From: Candidatus Accumulibacter affinis
Lineage (GTDB): Bacteria; Pseudomonadota; Gammaproteobacteria; Burkholderiales; Rhodocyclaceae
Length of the DNA stretch: 64,000 bases
Assembly: GCA_016713625.1 (NCBI GenBank)
Contig: JADJOT010000009.1
Span: forward strand, 1-64,000
Direction: 5' to 3'
The notes beneath the pieces are model-generated. The model was not told the origin of the DNA and searched no databases. It saw nothing but the letters and a program-made list of their open reading frames with translations. Both the position numbers and the translations under genes were made by a program. Position 1 is the first letter of the stretch; every line of letters begins with the position of its first letter. Positions 49,470 through 58,224 of this stretch are shown here, in pieces.

Positions 49470-50159
49470 TCAGGTTTGGAATCGATAGCCGACGCCGGTC
49501 TCGGTCAGAAGGTACTGCGGCTGGGTAGGGTCCATCTCGAGCTTCTGGCGTAGCCGGCCGACGTAGATGCGCAGGTAATGGCTCTGTTCGCTGTGGCCCG
49601 GTCCCCACACCTCCCGGATGAGGTGGCGATGGGTCAGCACCTTGCCGTTGTTGGCGAGCAGCACCGCCAACAGACGATACTCGATTTGCGTCAAGTGAAT
49701 CTCGACGCCTCCCCGACTGACGATGCGGCGGGACAGGTCCACCTCGACATCGCCGAACTGATGATGCGGACTGGCTTCGCCGGCTTGCCAGTGTCGTCTC
49801 AGCAAGGCCCGCACGCGCGCGAGCAGTTCGCCGACGCCGAAGGGTTTGCAAAGATAGTCGTCGGCACCCGTGTCCAGGGCAGAGATCTTGTCGCGCTCCG
49901 CCGAGCGGGCAGAGAGGATGAGAATCGGCACCGGCGACCAGCTACGCATATCACGGATGAATTCGATGCCGTTCATGTCGGGCAGACCCAGGTCGAGGAT
50001 TACCAGGTCAGGCGCGCCTCGGGCAACTTCATCCAGTCCCTGGCGCGCCGTTGCCGCCTCGATCGAAGCACAACCCTCCCGGCGCAGGGCATCGCACACG
50101 AAGCGGCGGATTTGCGGTTCGTCCTCGACGACGATGACACGCGCTGTTGTCTCGTTCAT
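49470..50159 (-). CDS. KdpE-like response regulator (second copy, kup operon)
   Basis: 229 residues from ATG 50159 (MNETTARVIVVEDEPQIRRF), overlapping the kinase stop. Receiver VILDLGLPDMNGI, ADDYLCKPFGVGEL; output VEIHLTQIEYRLLAVLLANN and HYLRIYVGRLRQKLEMDPTQ. Clearly KdpE family but more distant from the other two KdpE proteins here than those are from each other. Sits between the short KdpD-like kinase and kup. Confidence 0.92.
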   Translation of the reverse strand: MNETTARVIVVEDEPQIRRFVCDALRREGCASIEAATARQGLDEVARGAPDLVILDLGLPDMNGIEFIRDMRSWSPVPILILSARSAERDKISALDTGADDYLCKPFGVGELLARVRALLRRHWQAGEASPHHQFGDVEVDLSRRIVSRGGVEIHLTQIEYRLLAVLLANNGKVLTHRHLIREVWGPGHSEQSHYLRIYVGRLRQKLEMDPTQPQYLLTETGVGYRFQT

Positions 50160-51676
50160 GTCGGTGCCTCTTCTTCCATCGCGGGCGGCGAGCCGAGGGG
50201 GAGCTTGAAACGCACGCAGGCACCGCCGGGACGGTTTTCGGCAACAATCGTGCCGCCATGAGCCTCGACGATGGCCTTGCAGATCGCCAGCCCCAGACCC
50301 GTGCCGGCGACGGCCGGCTCCCGCTCGCCGCGGGCAAACAGGTCGAACACCTGCTCGATGCGATCGGCGGGGAAGCCGGGGCCGTCGTTGCCTACGGCCA
50401 CTTCGAGCCATTGCTCTCGCGTCCGTGCGACCACCTGGATTGGTGCGCCTTGCGGGGAATACCTGGCGGCGTTTTCCAGCAGATTGCAGACAACGCGCTC
50501 GAGCAGCACGGCATCGAAGTTCAGCAGGGGCAGATCCCGCGGCACATCAATGTCGAGCTGGCGACCGGCAAGGAGAACTGCGAGCAGGCGCGTGCTCGAT
50601 CCGACGATTTCCTCGAACGGTTGCCATTCCTTGTTCAAGGTGATGCTGCCCGCCTGCAGGCGAGCCATTTCAAGGAGATTGGACAGAATGTGATGCATGG
50701 CGCGAGCCTGATCGCGGATGATGCCGGCTGTCTCGGTGGCCTCTTCGGGTAGCGGCGGCTGCCTTTGCACCATGGCATCGGCCAGTCCGACCAGGCTCGT
50801 CAGCGGCGTCCGCAGGTCGTGTGACAGGGAAGACAGGATCGAGGTACGCAGCCGCTCCGCCACCACCTGCACCTCGCTGGACTGCGCCGCATCGGCGTAG
50901 TGCAGCCGTTCGAGAGTGATGGCCACCAGTGATGCCACCGCCTCCAGCATGGGCCGGCGGGCCCGCAAGTTGTCGACGTCGTCACTCCGTGGTGCCAGCG
51001 CCAGGACCCCGCGGACATGGGTAGGTGCAACGACAGGCAGAAAGACGATGGCCGCACCCATGCCAGCCAAGGAATCCGTTTCGACAATCGTGCGGCTCTC
51101 ATAGGCTGAACGTGCGAAGGTCCTTTCCAGTTCGCTCAGGTGACGGCTGCCGTGTTCCTGAAACGAGCCGCGCTCTCTGGAAGGGTTAGCGACCAGCAAG
51201 GTGACGTCCATCTCGATCAGACCAAGAAAGCGCTGAACGATTTCAGCGACCTGATCGACGGTCACGGCGCCGCCCAGATCGCGTGCCAATTCGTAGAGAA
51301 CACGCGTCTCCTGCTCCCGTGACTGCGCCTCTAGCGTGCGCTCAGAGAGCAGCGCGGCCAGGTGGGAGGTGATCAGCCCGACGGCAAGCATCACGGCGAA
51401 AGTTACCAGATACTGCCCGTCGGACACCGCAAACGAAAGGTGTGGCGGGACGAAAAAGAAGTCGAAGAGGGCAACCGCGAGGAACGCCGCCATCACCGAC
51501 GGACCTCGCCCCAGCCACACGGCGGCGATAAACACCGCCAACAGGAAGATCATCACGATATTGGCCAGGTCCAGCAGATCCCGCAGGGGAAGCGTTCCGA
51601 GCGTCGCCAGGAGGCACAGGGCTGCCGCCATCGGATAAGGGGCTTTGCACCAGCGGTAGGGCAATTCGCTTTTCAT
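50156..51676 (-). CDS. Short KdpD-like histidine kinase lacking the N-terminal KdpD/Usp domains
   Basis: 506 residues from ATG 51676 (MKSELPYRWCKAPYPMAAAL). It begins straight at the four-helix DUF4118 region (LFDFFFVPPHLSFAVSDGQY), followed by a GAF region, HisKA (SSLSHDLRTPLTSLVGLADA) and HATPase (NLLENAARYSPQ, GTGLGLAICKAIVEAHGG). The ~400-residue cytoplasmic Walker A/Usp half of KdpD is absent with no trace upstream. Catalytic motifs intact. ATGA overlap with its regulator; a KdpE-box-like site lies 50 bp upstream. Confidence 0.9.
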   Translation of the reverse strand: MKSELPYRWCKAPYPMAAALCLLATLGTLPLRDLLDLANIVMIFLLAVFIAAVWLGRGPSVMAAFLAVALFDFFFVPPHLSFAVSDGQYLVTFAVMLAVGLITSHLAALLSERTLEAQSREQETRVLYELARDLGGAVTVDQVAEIVQRFLGLIEMDVTLLVANPSRERGSFQEHGSRHLSELERTFARSAYESRTIVETDSLAGMGAAIVFLPVVAPTHVRGVLALAPRSDDVDNLRARRPMLEAVASLVAITLERLHYADAAQSSEVQVVAERLRTSILSSLSHDLRTPLTSLVGLADAMVQRQPPLPEEATETAGIIRDQARAMHHILSNLLEMARLQAGSITLNKEWQPFEEIVGSSTRLLAVLLAGRQLDIDVPRDLPLLNFDAVLLERVVCNLLENAARYSPQGAPIQVVARTREQWLEVAVGNDGPGFPADRIEQVFDLFARGEREPAVAGTGLGLAICKAIVEAHGGTIVAENRPGGACVRFKLPLGSPPAMEEEAPT

Positions 51677-51725
51677 GACTGGCAAACTGTGTGAGAACGA
51701 GCTACCGACAGTGTCCTGAATGCGA

Positions 51726-51742
51726 GGTAAAAATGGTGTAAA
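51726..51742 (-). promoter_or_regulatory. KdpE-box-like operator upstream of the kdpD'-kdpE'-kup operon
   Basis: Minus strand TTTACACCATTTTTACC matches 13 of 17 bases of the E. coli KdpE site and resembles the site before kdpF. It ends 50 bp before the short kinase gene. AT-rich in a GC-rich surround. Confidence 0.45.
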
Positions 51743-52102
51743 CATTTGTCCATTGCATCACCCTGCTCCCTCGGCAGCCCTTCCAACGTTCACGCGCGTG
51801 GTGCCAAAGCCGGCCCGCCTGTTCAGCACGGCGTCGCTTCTTGCTACTATCCGCCTGGTGTTGGCCTCCCGTTCTGTTCCGAGTCGACGCTGGCGCGGTC
51901 ACGCCCCGAGGTTTTCATCGTGTTGCTGCCCTGACCGATCCGGGAAACTGATCTTCGAGAGCCTTGCCATGGCGTACAGAGACCGTGCTCCCGGTACGCA
52001 TCGGAAAGTCCCACGCCTTGAACCACTTTCGCAAAGAGAGCTTCGTGACATGACCAACCGGGTAGGCAGCCAGCCGAGAATGCGCGCCAATTGGCTTCCG
52101 CG
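51743..52102. other. Spacer between divergent KdpD'-E'-kup operon and orphan kdpE
   Basis: Apart from the KdpE-like site at its left edge, nothing recognisable. No Walker A or Usp fragments of a lost KdpD N-terminus were found in any frame. A TTG at 52091 could extend the next gene by four codons. Confidence 0.35.
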
Positions 52103-52810
52103 ATGAGCGACCCGATGATCGGCATCGTCGTCGTCGAAGACGAAACCAATATCCGCCGCTTCATCAAGCTTGCGCTCGAGAGCGAGGGGTTTCAGGTATT
52201 CGAAGCCGGCAGCGTGCAGCGGGGCCTCATCGAAGCCGGCACCCGACGCCCCGACCTGGTGTTGCTAGATCTCGGTCTGCCCGACCGTGACGGCATCGAT
52301 TTCATACGTGACCTGAGAACCTGGTCAGACATACCGGTAATCGTGTTGTCCGCGCGCAGTGCCGAACTGGACAAAGTAGCCGCACTGGATGCGGGCGCCG
52401 ACGACTATCTGACCAAGCCCTTTGGCGCCGCTGAGTTGCTCGCCCGCGTGCGTGCACAATTGCGTCGCCGCAGCCGTGGCGCCAGCGGTGCGACGCTCGC
52501 TGAGTTCGGGTCGATTCGCGTCGACCTGGCGCGTCGAACAGTCGAGCGAGGCGGCACACCGATCCACTTGACGCCGATTGAATATCGGCTGCTCAGCTAT
52601 CTGATCGCCAATCCCGACTGCGTGCTGACGCATCGGCAACTGCTGAAAAACGTCTGGGGCCCGGGGCACGTCGACGACAGCCACTACGTCCGCGTTTACA
52701 TGGGCAATCTGCGCAAGAAGATCGAGGACGATCCAGCTCGACCGAAGCACATGCTTACTGAAACCGGCGTGGGCTACCGCTTTGTCCGGTGGTTACCGGA
52801 CAAAGAATGA
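52103..52810 (+). CDS. Orphan KdpE-like response regulator (third copy)
   Basis: 235 residues from ATG 52103 (MSDPMIGIVVVEDETNIRRF). All receiver and winged-helix landmarks are intact (LLDLGLPDRDGI, GADDYLTKPFGAAEL, YVRVYMGNLRKKIEDDPARP). It closely resembles the kdpE at 46163 at both protein and DNA level, indicating a duplication within this region. No kinase gene is adjacent on its strand. Its partner could be either KdpD here. Confidence 0.9.
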   Translation: MSDPMIGIVVVEDETNIRRFIKLALESEGFQVFEAGSVQRGLIEAGTRRPDLVLLDLGLPDRDGIDFIRDLRTWSDIPVIVLSARSAELDKVAALDAGADDYLTKPFGAAELLARVRAQLRRRSRGASGATLAEFGSIRVDLARRTVERGGTPIHLTPIEYRLLSYLIANPDCVLTHRQLLKNVWGPGHVDDSHYVRVYMGNLRKKIEDDPARPKHMLTETGVGYRFVRWLPDKE

Positions 52811-53163
52811 TCGATCCGCCTACCGGCGACTGTTGGCCATCGACCTTCATTGTTCCGTGGATTTCTTCACGGCAGCCGGCCGGCGGTTGCCCTAAGCTGA
52901 CAGCAGATCGAGGACCGGTCGAGCGGGGCGGGGCAGACCAAGCGGCTGTTTGCTTCATCCGGCAGTTTGCCAGGCGCGGCGCGTTGGCGAGGGTCATGAG
53001 GCGAACTTGCCGATTGGCTTGAGCAAGAATTGGTAGAAAAAGCCTAACTTCTTGGACGGATATTCCCTATAATGATGCTGCACTGCAACAACGCCCCGGC
53101 TCACAAGGTTGTGGTCCCTTGCCAACAGTGCCTGGCATTGCCAGTTTCTTCAGGAGCCCTTGT
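52811..53163. other. Spacer upstream of small protein gene
   Basis: About 350 bp without a recognised gene. TATAAT at 53068-53073 could be a -10 element for the small gene at 53164, but no good -35 stands 16-19 bp before it. Confidence 0.35.
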
Positions 53164-53511
53164 ATGAAAGCACCAAAAATTTTACCGTGGATCGCCAGCA
53201 AGACCGGCATTAGCGAAGAACTCGCGCTGAAACTTTGGCGCCGTGCGGCTGGGGAAGCTCAAGTCATCACCGGCTGTTGCAACAGTTCCGACTATTACCG
53301 CCTGGCGGTCGAACGCTTCATCGATTTCTCGGAAGCCGAGGGTAGTCGATCGGTCGTGCGTCAGACCGTTGCGTCGAAGACCTGCGTTTCCTGGATTTGG
53401 CGTCACCAGAACCGCATTTCGAAGCTGAACATGATCACTGCCGAAAACGTCGTCAGGATGTGGCAATCCACCTGGAGCGGCTTTTTCGCCGGTCCGCGCC
53501 ACCTTGCCTGA
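53164..53511 (+). CDS. Small conserved-type protein of unknown function
   Basis: 115 residues from ATG 53164, after AGGAG. The N terminus MKAPKILPWIASKTGISEEL reads like a helical bundle that follows the aminoacid pattern of a family I recall from other betaproteobacteria; the middle is LALKLWRRAAGEAQVITGCC and SSDYYRLAVERFIDF. The C-terminal part is basic with several Trp. No signal or membrane helix. Role unknown; monocistronic, just upstream of leuS. Confidence 0.6.
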   Translation: MKAPKILPWIASKTGISEELALKLWRRAAGEAQVITGCCNSSDYYRLAVERFIDFSEAEGSRSVVRQTVASKTCVSWIWRHQNRISKLNMITAENVVRMWQSTWSGFFAGPRHLA

Positions 53512-53659
53512 AAGCGAGCAGGCATCGTGGTTGAACTTGCGCGCATGAGCATCGGCACGGCGATCCGCTGAGAGGACTCCTTTCGGGTACCTGCGGAGCA
53601 GGCGCGAGTGCGTATGCGTATAATCTCCGGTTTAGCCAATATCTGGATTGTTACCGGCC

Positions 53660-56287
53660 ATGCAGGAAAAGTATCAACCCGCGAATGTTGAAGTTGCCGC
53701 TCAGGAATTCTGGAAGCGCAGCGGTGCGGCGCGCGCCAACGAGGACGCGAGCCGGCCCAAGTATTACTGCCTGTCGATGTTCCCCTATCCTTCGGGGAAG
53801 TTGCACATGGGACATGTGCGCAACTACACGATCGGCGACGTGCTCGCTCGCTTCCACGCGATGCTCGGCTACAACGTTCTGCAGCCGATGGGTTGGGACG
53901 CCTTCGGCATGCCGGCGGAAAACGCGGCGATCCAGAACAATGTGCCGCCGGCGCAGTGGACCTACGCCAATATCGAGTACATGAAGACCCAGCTGCAGCG
54001 GCTGGGCTTCGCGGTTGATTGGCATCGCGAGATCGCCACCTGCCGGCCCGAGTATTACCGCTGGGAGCAGTGGCTGTTTACGCGTCTGTACGAAAAGGGT
54101 TTGATCTATCAACGACTGGGAACGGTCAATTGGGATCCGGTGGACCAGACGGTACTGGCCAACGAGCAGGTCATCGATGGCCGCGGCTGGCGCTCGGGCG
54201 CGCTGATCGAGAAGCGCGAGATCCCGATGTATTACATGCAGATCACCGCCTACGCGGAGGAACTGCTGGCCGATCTCGACAAGCTGGAAGGGTGGCCGGA
54301 GCAGGTCAGGCTGATGCAGAAGAACTGGATCGGCAAGAGCACCGGCGTGCGTTTCGCGTTCCCTTATCAACTCGACGGTCAGGCGGGACGCTTGTGGGTA
54401 TTCACCACCCGTCCCGACACCATCATGGGGGTGACCTTCTGCGCCGTCGCTGCCGAACATCCACTGGCCAGTTACGCCGCTGCGCGTGATCCCGCGGTGG
54501 CCGCCTTTGTCGAGGAGTGCAAGCGCGGCGGCGTCGCCGAGGCCGACCTGGCGACGATGGACAAGAAGGGCGTGCCGACGGGCATCTTTGTCACGCATCC
54601 GCTGAGCGGCGCGCAGGTCGAGGTGTGGATCGGCAATTATGTGCTGATGAGCTACGGCGATGGCGCGGTGATGGCGGTGCCGGCGCACGACGAGCGCGAT
54701 TTCGCTTTTGCCCGGAAGTATGGGCTGACAATCCGGCAGGTGATCGCCGTGTCTGGCGAAACCTTTTCCCTCGACGGCTGGCACGAGTGGTACGCCGACA
54801 AGCAACGAGGTTCTTGCGTCAATTCCGGCAAGTACGACGGCCTCGAGTATGCAGCCGCCGTCGACGCGATCGCCGCCGACCTCGCCGCGCTGGGCCTGGG
54901 CGAGAAAAAGGTGCAGTTCCGCCTGCGTGACTGGGGAATTTCCCGGCAGCGTTACTGGGGCTGCCCGATTCCGATCATCCACTGTGCGACTTGCGGCGAC
55001 CTGCCGGTGCCTGACGAAGACCTGCCCGTGGTACTGCCGGAAAACGTCACCATCACCGGTGCCGGCTCACCGCTGGCGAGAATGCCCGAGTTTTACGAGT
55101 GCAGCTGTCCGCAATGCGGCCAGCCGGCGCGGCGCGAAACCGACACCATGGATACCTTCGTCGAGTCTTCGTGGTATTTCCTGCGCTACTGCTGTCCCGA
55201 CAACGACACGGCCATGGTCGACGAGCGGGTGGCCTACTGGTGCAAGGGTGGCATCGACCAGTACATCGGCGGTATCGAGCACGCCATCCTGCACCTGCTC
55301 TACTCGCGCTTCTGGACCAAGCTGATGCGTGACCTCGGCCTGTTCGGGACCCACCGGCTCGACGAGCCTTTCGCCAATCTGCTGACGCAGGGCATGGTGG
55401 TGGCGCCGACCTTCTACCGCGAGGACAGCCACGGCAAGAAGCAGTGGATCAATCCCGCCGAGGTCGATGCCGTGCATGATGAACGCGGCCGCGCCAGCGG
55501 TGCGACCCTGCGCGCGGACGGCCTGCCGGTGATCGTCGGCGGCATCGAGAAAATGTCCAAGTCGAAGAACAATGGCGTCGATCCGCAGGCGCTGATCGAG
55601 CAGTTCGGTGCCGACACGGCTCGCCTGTTCATCATGTTCGCCAGCCCACCTGACCAGTCGCTCGAGTGGTCGGACGCCGGCGTCGAGGGCGCTTTCCGTT
55701 TTCTCAAGCGACTCTGGAGAATCGTCTACGAGCATGTTTCGGCTGCTTGTGTCGCGCCGACCGAAGGTGCCGAATTGTCGGCAGAATGGTCGGCGGAATT
55801 GCGAGGCTTGCGCCGGCAGTTGCATCAGACGATTGGCAAGGTTGCCGACGACTATGGCCGGCGCAAGCAGTTCAATACCGCCATCGCTGCGGTGATGGAG
55901 TTGCTCAATGCCTACGGTCGTGTTGCCGACGACTCGGCTGCCGCACACGCCGTCAGACAGGAAACGCTGGAGGCGGTGACCTTGCTGCTCAACCCGATTG
56001 TGCCGCATGTCTGCGAAGCCCTTTACGCGGCGCTCAGGCCCGGCCACACGGTGAGCAGCCAGGTTTTTCCGAAGCCCGATGCGAGTGCTCTGGTGCAGGA
56101 TGAGATCGAGCTGGTGTTGCAGATCGACGGCAAGCTGCGGGGTAGCCTGCGCGTCCCGGCGGGTGCCGACCGGGCAAGTATCGAAGCCGCCGCGATGGCC
56201 TGTGAAGCGGCACGCAAGCATCTCGGCGGCAGCGTACCGAGAAAGTTGGTGGTTGTTCCGGGCCGCCTGGTCAACATCGTCACCTGA
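53660..56287 (+). CDS. leuS: Leucyl-tRNA synthetase
   Basis: 875 residues. ATG 53660 (MQEKYQPANVEVAAQEFWKR); a longer start at 53648 adds only four residues. Class I synthetase with HIGH-type motif FPYPSGKLHMGH (41-52), the CP1 editing domain (FTTRPDTIMGVTFCAVAAEH), KMSKS loop EKMSKSKNNGVDP (~631), and an anticodon-binding/C-terminal region. TATAAT at 53619-53624 is a likely -10. Starts a run of housekeeping genes leuS-lptE-holA. Confidence 0.97.
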   Translation: MQEKYQPANVEVAAQEFWKRSGAARANEDASRPKYYCLSMFPYPSGKLHMGHVRNYTIGDVLARFHAMLGYNVLQPMGWDAFGMPAENAAIQNNVPPAQWTYANIEYMKTQLQRLGFAVDWHREIATCRPEYYRWEQWLFTRLYEKGLIYQRLGTVNWDPVDQTVLANEQVIDGRGWRSGALIEKREIPMYYMQITAYAEELLADLDKLEGWPEQVRLMQKNWIGKSTGVRFAFPYQLDGQAGRLWVFTTRPDTIMGVTFCAVAAEHPLASYAAARDPAVAAFVEECKRGGVAEADLATMDKKGVPTGIFVTHPLSGAQVEVWIGNYVLMSYGDGAVMAVPAHDERDFAFARKYGLTIRQVIAVSGETFSLDGWHEWYADKQRGSCVNSGKYDGLEYAAAVDAIAADLAALGLGEKKVQFRLRDWGISRQRYWGCPIPIIHCATCGDLPVPDEDLPVVLPENVTITGAGSPLARMPEFYECSCPQCGQPARRETDTMDTFVESSWYFLRYCCPDNDTAMVDERVAYWCKGGIDQYIGGIEHAILHLLYSRFWTKLMRDLGLFGTHRLDEPFANLLTQGMVVAPTFYREDSHGKKQWINPAEVDAVHDERGRASGATLRADGLPVIVGGIEKMSKSKNNGVDPQALIEQFGADTARLFIMFASPPDQSLEWSDAGVEGAFRFLKRLWRIVYEHVSAACVAPTEGAELSAEWSAELRGLRRQLHQTIGKVADDYGRRKQFNTAIAAVMELLNAYGRVADDSAAAHAVRQETLEAVTLLLNPIVPHVCEALYAALRPGHTVSSQVFPKPDASALVQDEIELVLQIDGKLRGSLRVPAGADRASIEAAAMACEAARKHLGGSVPRKLVVVPGRLVNIVT

Positions 56288-56306
56288 GACTGCGAGGAAG
56301 AGCCTG

Positions 56307-56819
56307 ATGCGTGCCGTGCCAAAATCCATTTGGCTCGCTCTCTCCTGCGTGCTGCTTGCTGCTTGCGGCTTCCAGTTGCGGGGCGCCTATTCCTTGCCTT
56401 ACGAGAGTATTTACCTTGCCTATCCCGACTATTCGGTGATCGGCGTCAGCCTCAAGCGCGCCATCCGCGCCTCGGGAACGACGCGCCTGGCACTGACGGC
56501 GAGTGACGCACAGGCCACCCTGCTGCCCGGTGCCGAGTATCGCGACCGGGTGATTCTCTCGGTTTCGGGAACTGGCCGCATTAGTGAACTGCGTTTGCGT
56601 TACCTCTACAACTACCGGGTCACCGATGACAAGGGTCGCGATCTGGTGCAGCCGGCGAGCCTCGAACTGGTCCGCGATCTCACCTACGATGACTCCAACG
56701 TGCTGGCCAAGCAACAGGAGGAAGCGCTGCTCTGGCGCGATATGGAAAATGACCTGGTGGAGCAGCTGATGCGCCGGCTGGCGGCCAGCAGACCGGTATT
56801 TCCGGCAGCTCCCGAGTAG
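56307..56819 (+). CDS. lptE: LPS-assembly lipoprotein LptE
   Basis: 170 residues. Lipoprotein signal with lipobox LLAAC (Cys 20) followed by GFQLRGAYSLPYESIYLAYP, the standard LptE start. It plugs the LptD barrel in the outer membrane to deliver lipopolysaccharide. Lies 19 bp after leuS and 11 bp before holA, the classic leuS-lptE-holA order. Confidence 0.93.
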   Translation: MRAVPKSIWLALSCVLLAACGFQLRGAYSLPYESIYLAYPDYSVIGVSLKRAIRASGTTRLALTASDAQATLLPGAEYRDRVILSVSGTGRISELRLRYLYNYRVTDDKGRDLVQPASLELVRDLTYDDSNVLAKQQEEALLWRDMENDLVEQLMRRLAASRPVFPAAPE

Positions 56820-56830
56820 GCGCAGCGAGC

Positions 56831-57835
56831 ATGCACCTCAAGGGCGAACAACTGACCGGCCATCTCGAACGCGGACTACAGCCGGTCTATCTGGTGTATG
56901 GCGACGAACCGCTGCTGGTCATCGAAGCGGCCGATGCGATCCGGGCTGCCGCCAGGCGACATGGTTTCGACGAGCGCGAAGTGCTCACTGCCACTGCCGG
57001 CTTCAACTGGACCGATCTCTACCACGCGGCCGGCAACCGGTCGTTGTTCGGTGGTCGCACGCTGATCGATCTGCGCGTGCCGACTGGAAAACCGGGGCGC
57101 GAAGGTAGCGCCGCGTTGCAGGAGTACTGCGCTCGCCCATCGCCCGATTCCTTGTTGCTGGTGACCATGACCGGTGTCGACTGGCGCGAGGAGAAGGCCG
57201 CCTGGATGAACGCTCTGGCAAGCGCTGGAGCGGTCGTCAAGCTGCTGCCGCCGGGCCTCGCCGAACTGCCGGCATGGCTTGCCGGGCGCCTCGCGCGCCA
57301 GCAGCAAAGCGCTGCTGCTGAGGGCTTGCGTTTCATTGCCGAGCGCGTCGAGGGCAATTTGTTGGCCGCACACCAGGAGATTCTCAAACTTGGCGTCCTC
57401 TACCCCGCCGGTACGCTGAGCCTGCAGCAAATTCGCGATGCCGTGCTCAACGTCGCGCGTTATGACCTGGACGGTCTGCGTGAAGCGCTGCTGGCCGGCG
57501 ATCTGGCGCGCCTGACGCGTACCCTCGATGGCCTGCAGCAGGAGGGCGAGGCGCCACCGCTGGTGCTCTGGGCGATGACCGAGGAAGTGCGCGCGCTCGC
57601 GCAGATCAAGGCGGGCCTGGAGCGACGGCAGCCGCTGGAGGCGCTGCTGCGCGATGGCCGTGTCTGGGGTGCGCGGCAGGCGCTGATCCGGCGGGCTCTA
57701 CAGCGGATCGACGGGCAGCGTGCACAGGCCGCCCTGGTCCATGCTGCGCGCATCGACCGGATGATCAAGGGATTGTGCACTGGCGACGTGTGGAATGAGT
57801 TCCGACAACTCGCTGTGAACGTCGCGGTTGCCTGA
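56831..57835 (+). CDS. holA: DNA polymerase III subunit delta (HolA)
   Basis: 334 residues: MHLKGEQLTGHLERGLQPVY, LVYGDEPLLVIEAADAIRAAA, then LRFIAERVEGNLLAAHQEILKL and a helical C terminus (RALQRIDGQRAQAALVHAAR). The clamp-loader delta subunit opens the beta clamp. Its 3' end overlaps the antisense small protein reading frame. Confidence 0.95.
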   Translation: MHLKGEQLTGHLERGLQPVYLVYGDEPLLVIEAADAIRAAARRHGFDEREVLTATAGFNWTDLYHAAGNRSLFGGRTLIDLRVPTGKPGREGSAALQEYCARPSPDSLLLVTMTGVDWREEKAAWMNALASAGAVVKLLPPGLAELPAWLAGRLARQQQSAAAEGLRFIAERVEGNLLAAHQEILKLGVLYPAGTLSLQQIRDAVLNVARYDLDGLREALLAGDLARLTRTLDGLQQEGEAPPLVLWAMTEEVRALAQIKAGLERRQPLEALLRDGRVWGARQALIRRALQRIDGQRAQAALVHAARIDRMIKGLCTGDVWNEFRQLAVNVAVA

Positions 57836-58108
57836 ACCATCGACGCTCGCCGGCGCCGAACACAATTCAGCTGTGGCCGTGGCGTCCTCTGCCGGAGAGT
57901 CGGGGGCCAGATGCTCCCATACACAATGTTCGGTTTCGCTGCGGACATCGTTGAGGCTCTGGCTGGATTTCGTTTGCACCAGGCACTCGCCCTCACAGTC
58001 CTGGCTGACGACGACCAGGCGAAGTTCGGTATCGACGGTCCGCTCCCCGTCCCAGTAGCTGCAGGTGGCGCAGACTTTCACTTCAGCAGGCAAAATCAGT
58101 TTTTTCAT
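57698..58108 (-). CDS. Small Cys-rich protein with CATCSYWDGER motif
   Basis: 136 residues from ATG 58108: MKKLILPAEVKVCATCSYWD continues GERTVDTELRLVVVSQDCEG and ECLVQTK. Four cysteines (CxxC ... CxxxC) suggest a metal site. I recall similar short betaproteobacterial proteins but no name. The frame runs 138 bp antisense into holA; residues after about 91 are therefore holA antisense and may be a run-on caused by loss of the original stop. Convergent with holA. Confidence 0.55.
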   Translation of the reverse strand: MKKLILPAEVKVCATCSYWDGERTVDTELRLVVVSQDCEGECLVQTKSSQSLNDVRSETEHCVWEHLAPDSPAEDATATAELCSAPASVDGSGNRDVHSELSELIPHVASAQSLDHPVDARSMDQGGLCTLPVDPL

Positions 58109-58165
58109 GGTTGACACGGGCAAGAGACAATGGTGCTGAGAGTGTATTCCTTTCCAGAGGTTCCG

Positions 58166-58196
58166 TTGACCCTTGCACACCGTCGGTGGCTATAAT
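58166..58196 (+). promoter_or_regulatory. Sigma-70 promoter of proA
   Basis: TTGACC at 58166-58171 and TATAAT at 58191-58196 with a 19-bp spacer, about 29 bp before the proA start. The -10 is perfect; the spacer is longer than ideal. Confidence 0.5.
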
Positions 58197-58224
58197 CCAC
58201 GCATCCGCAGAATAGAGAGGCCTC

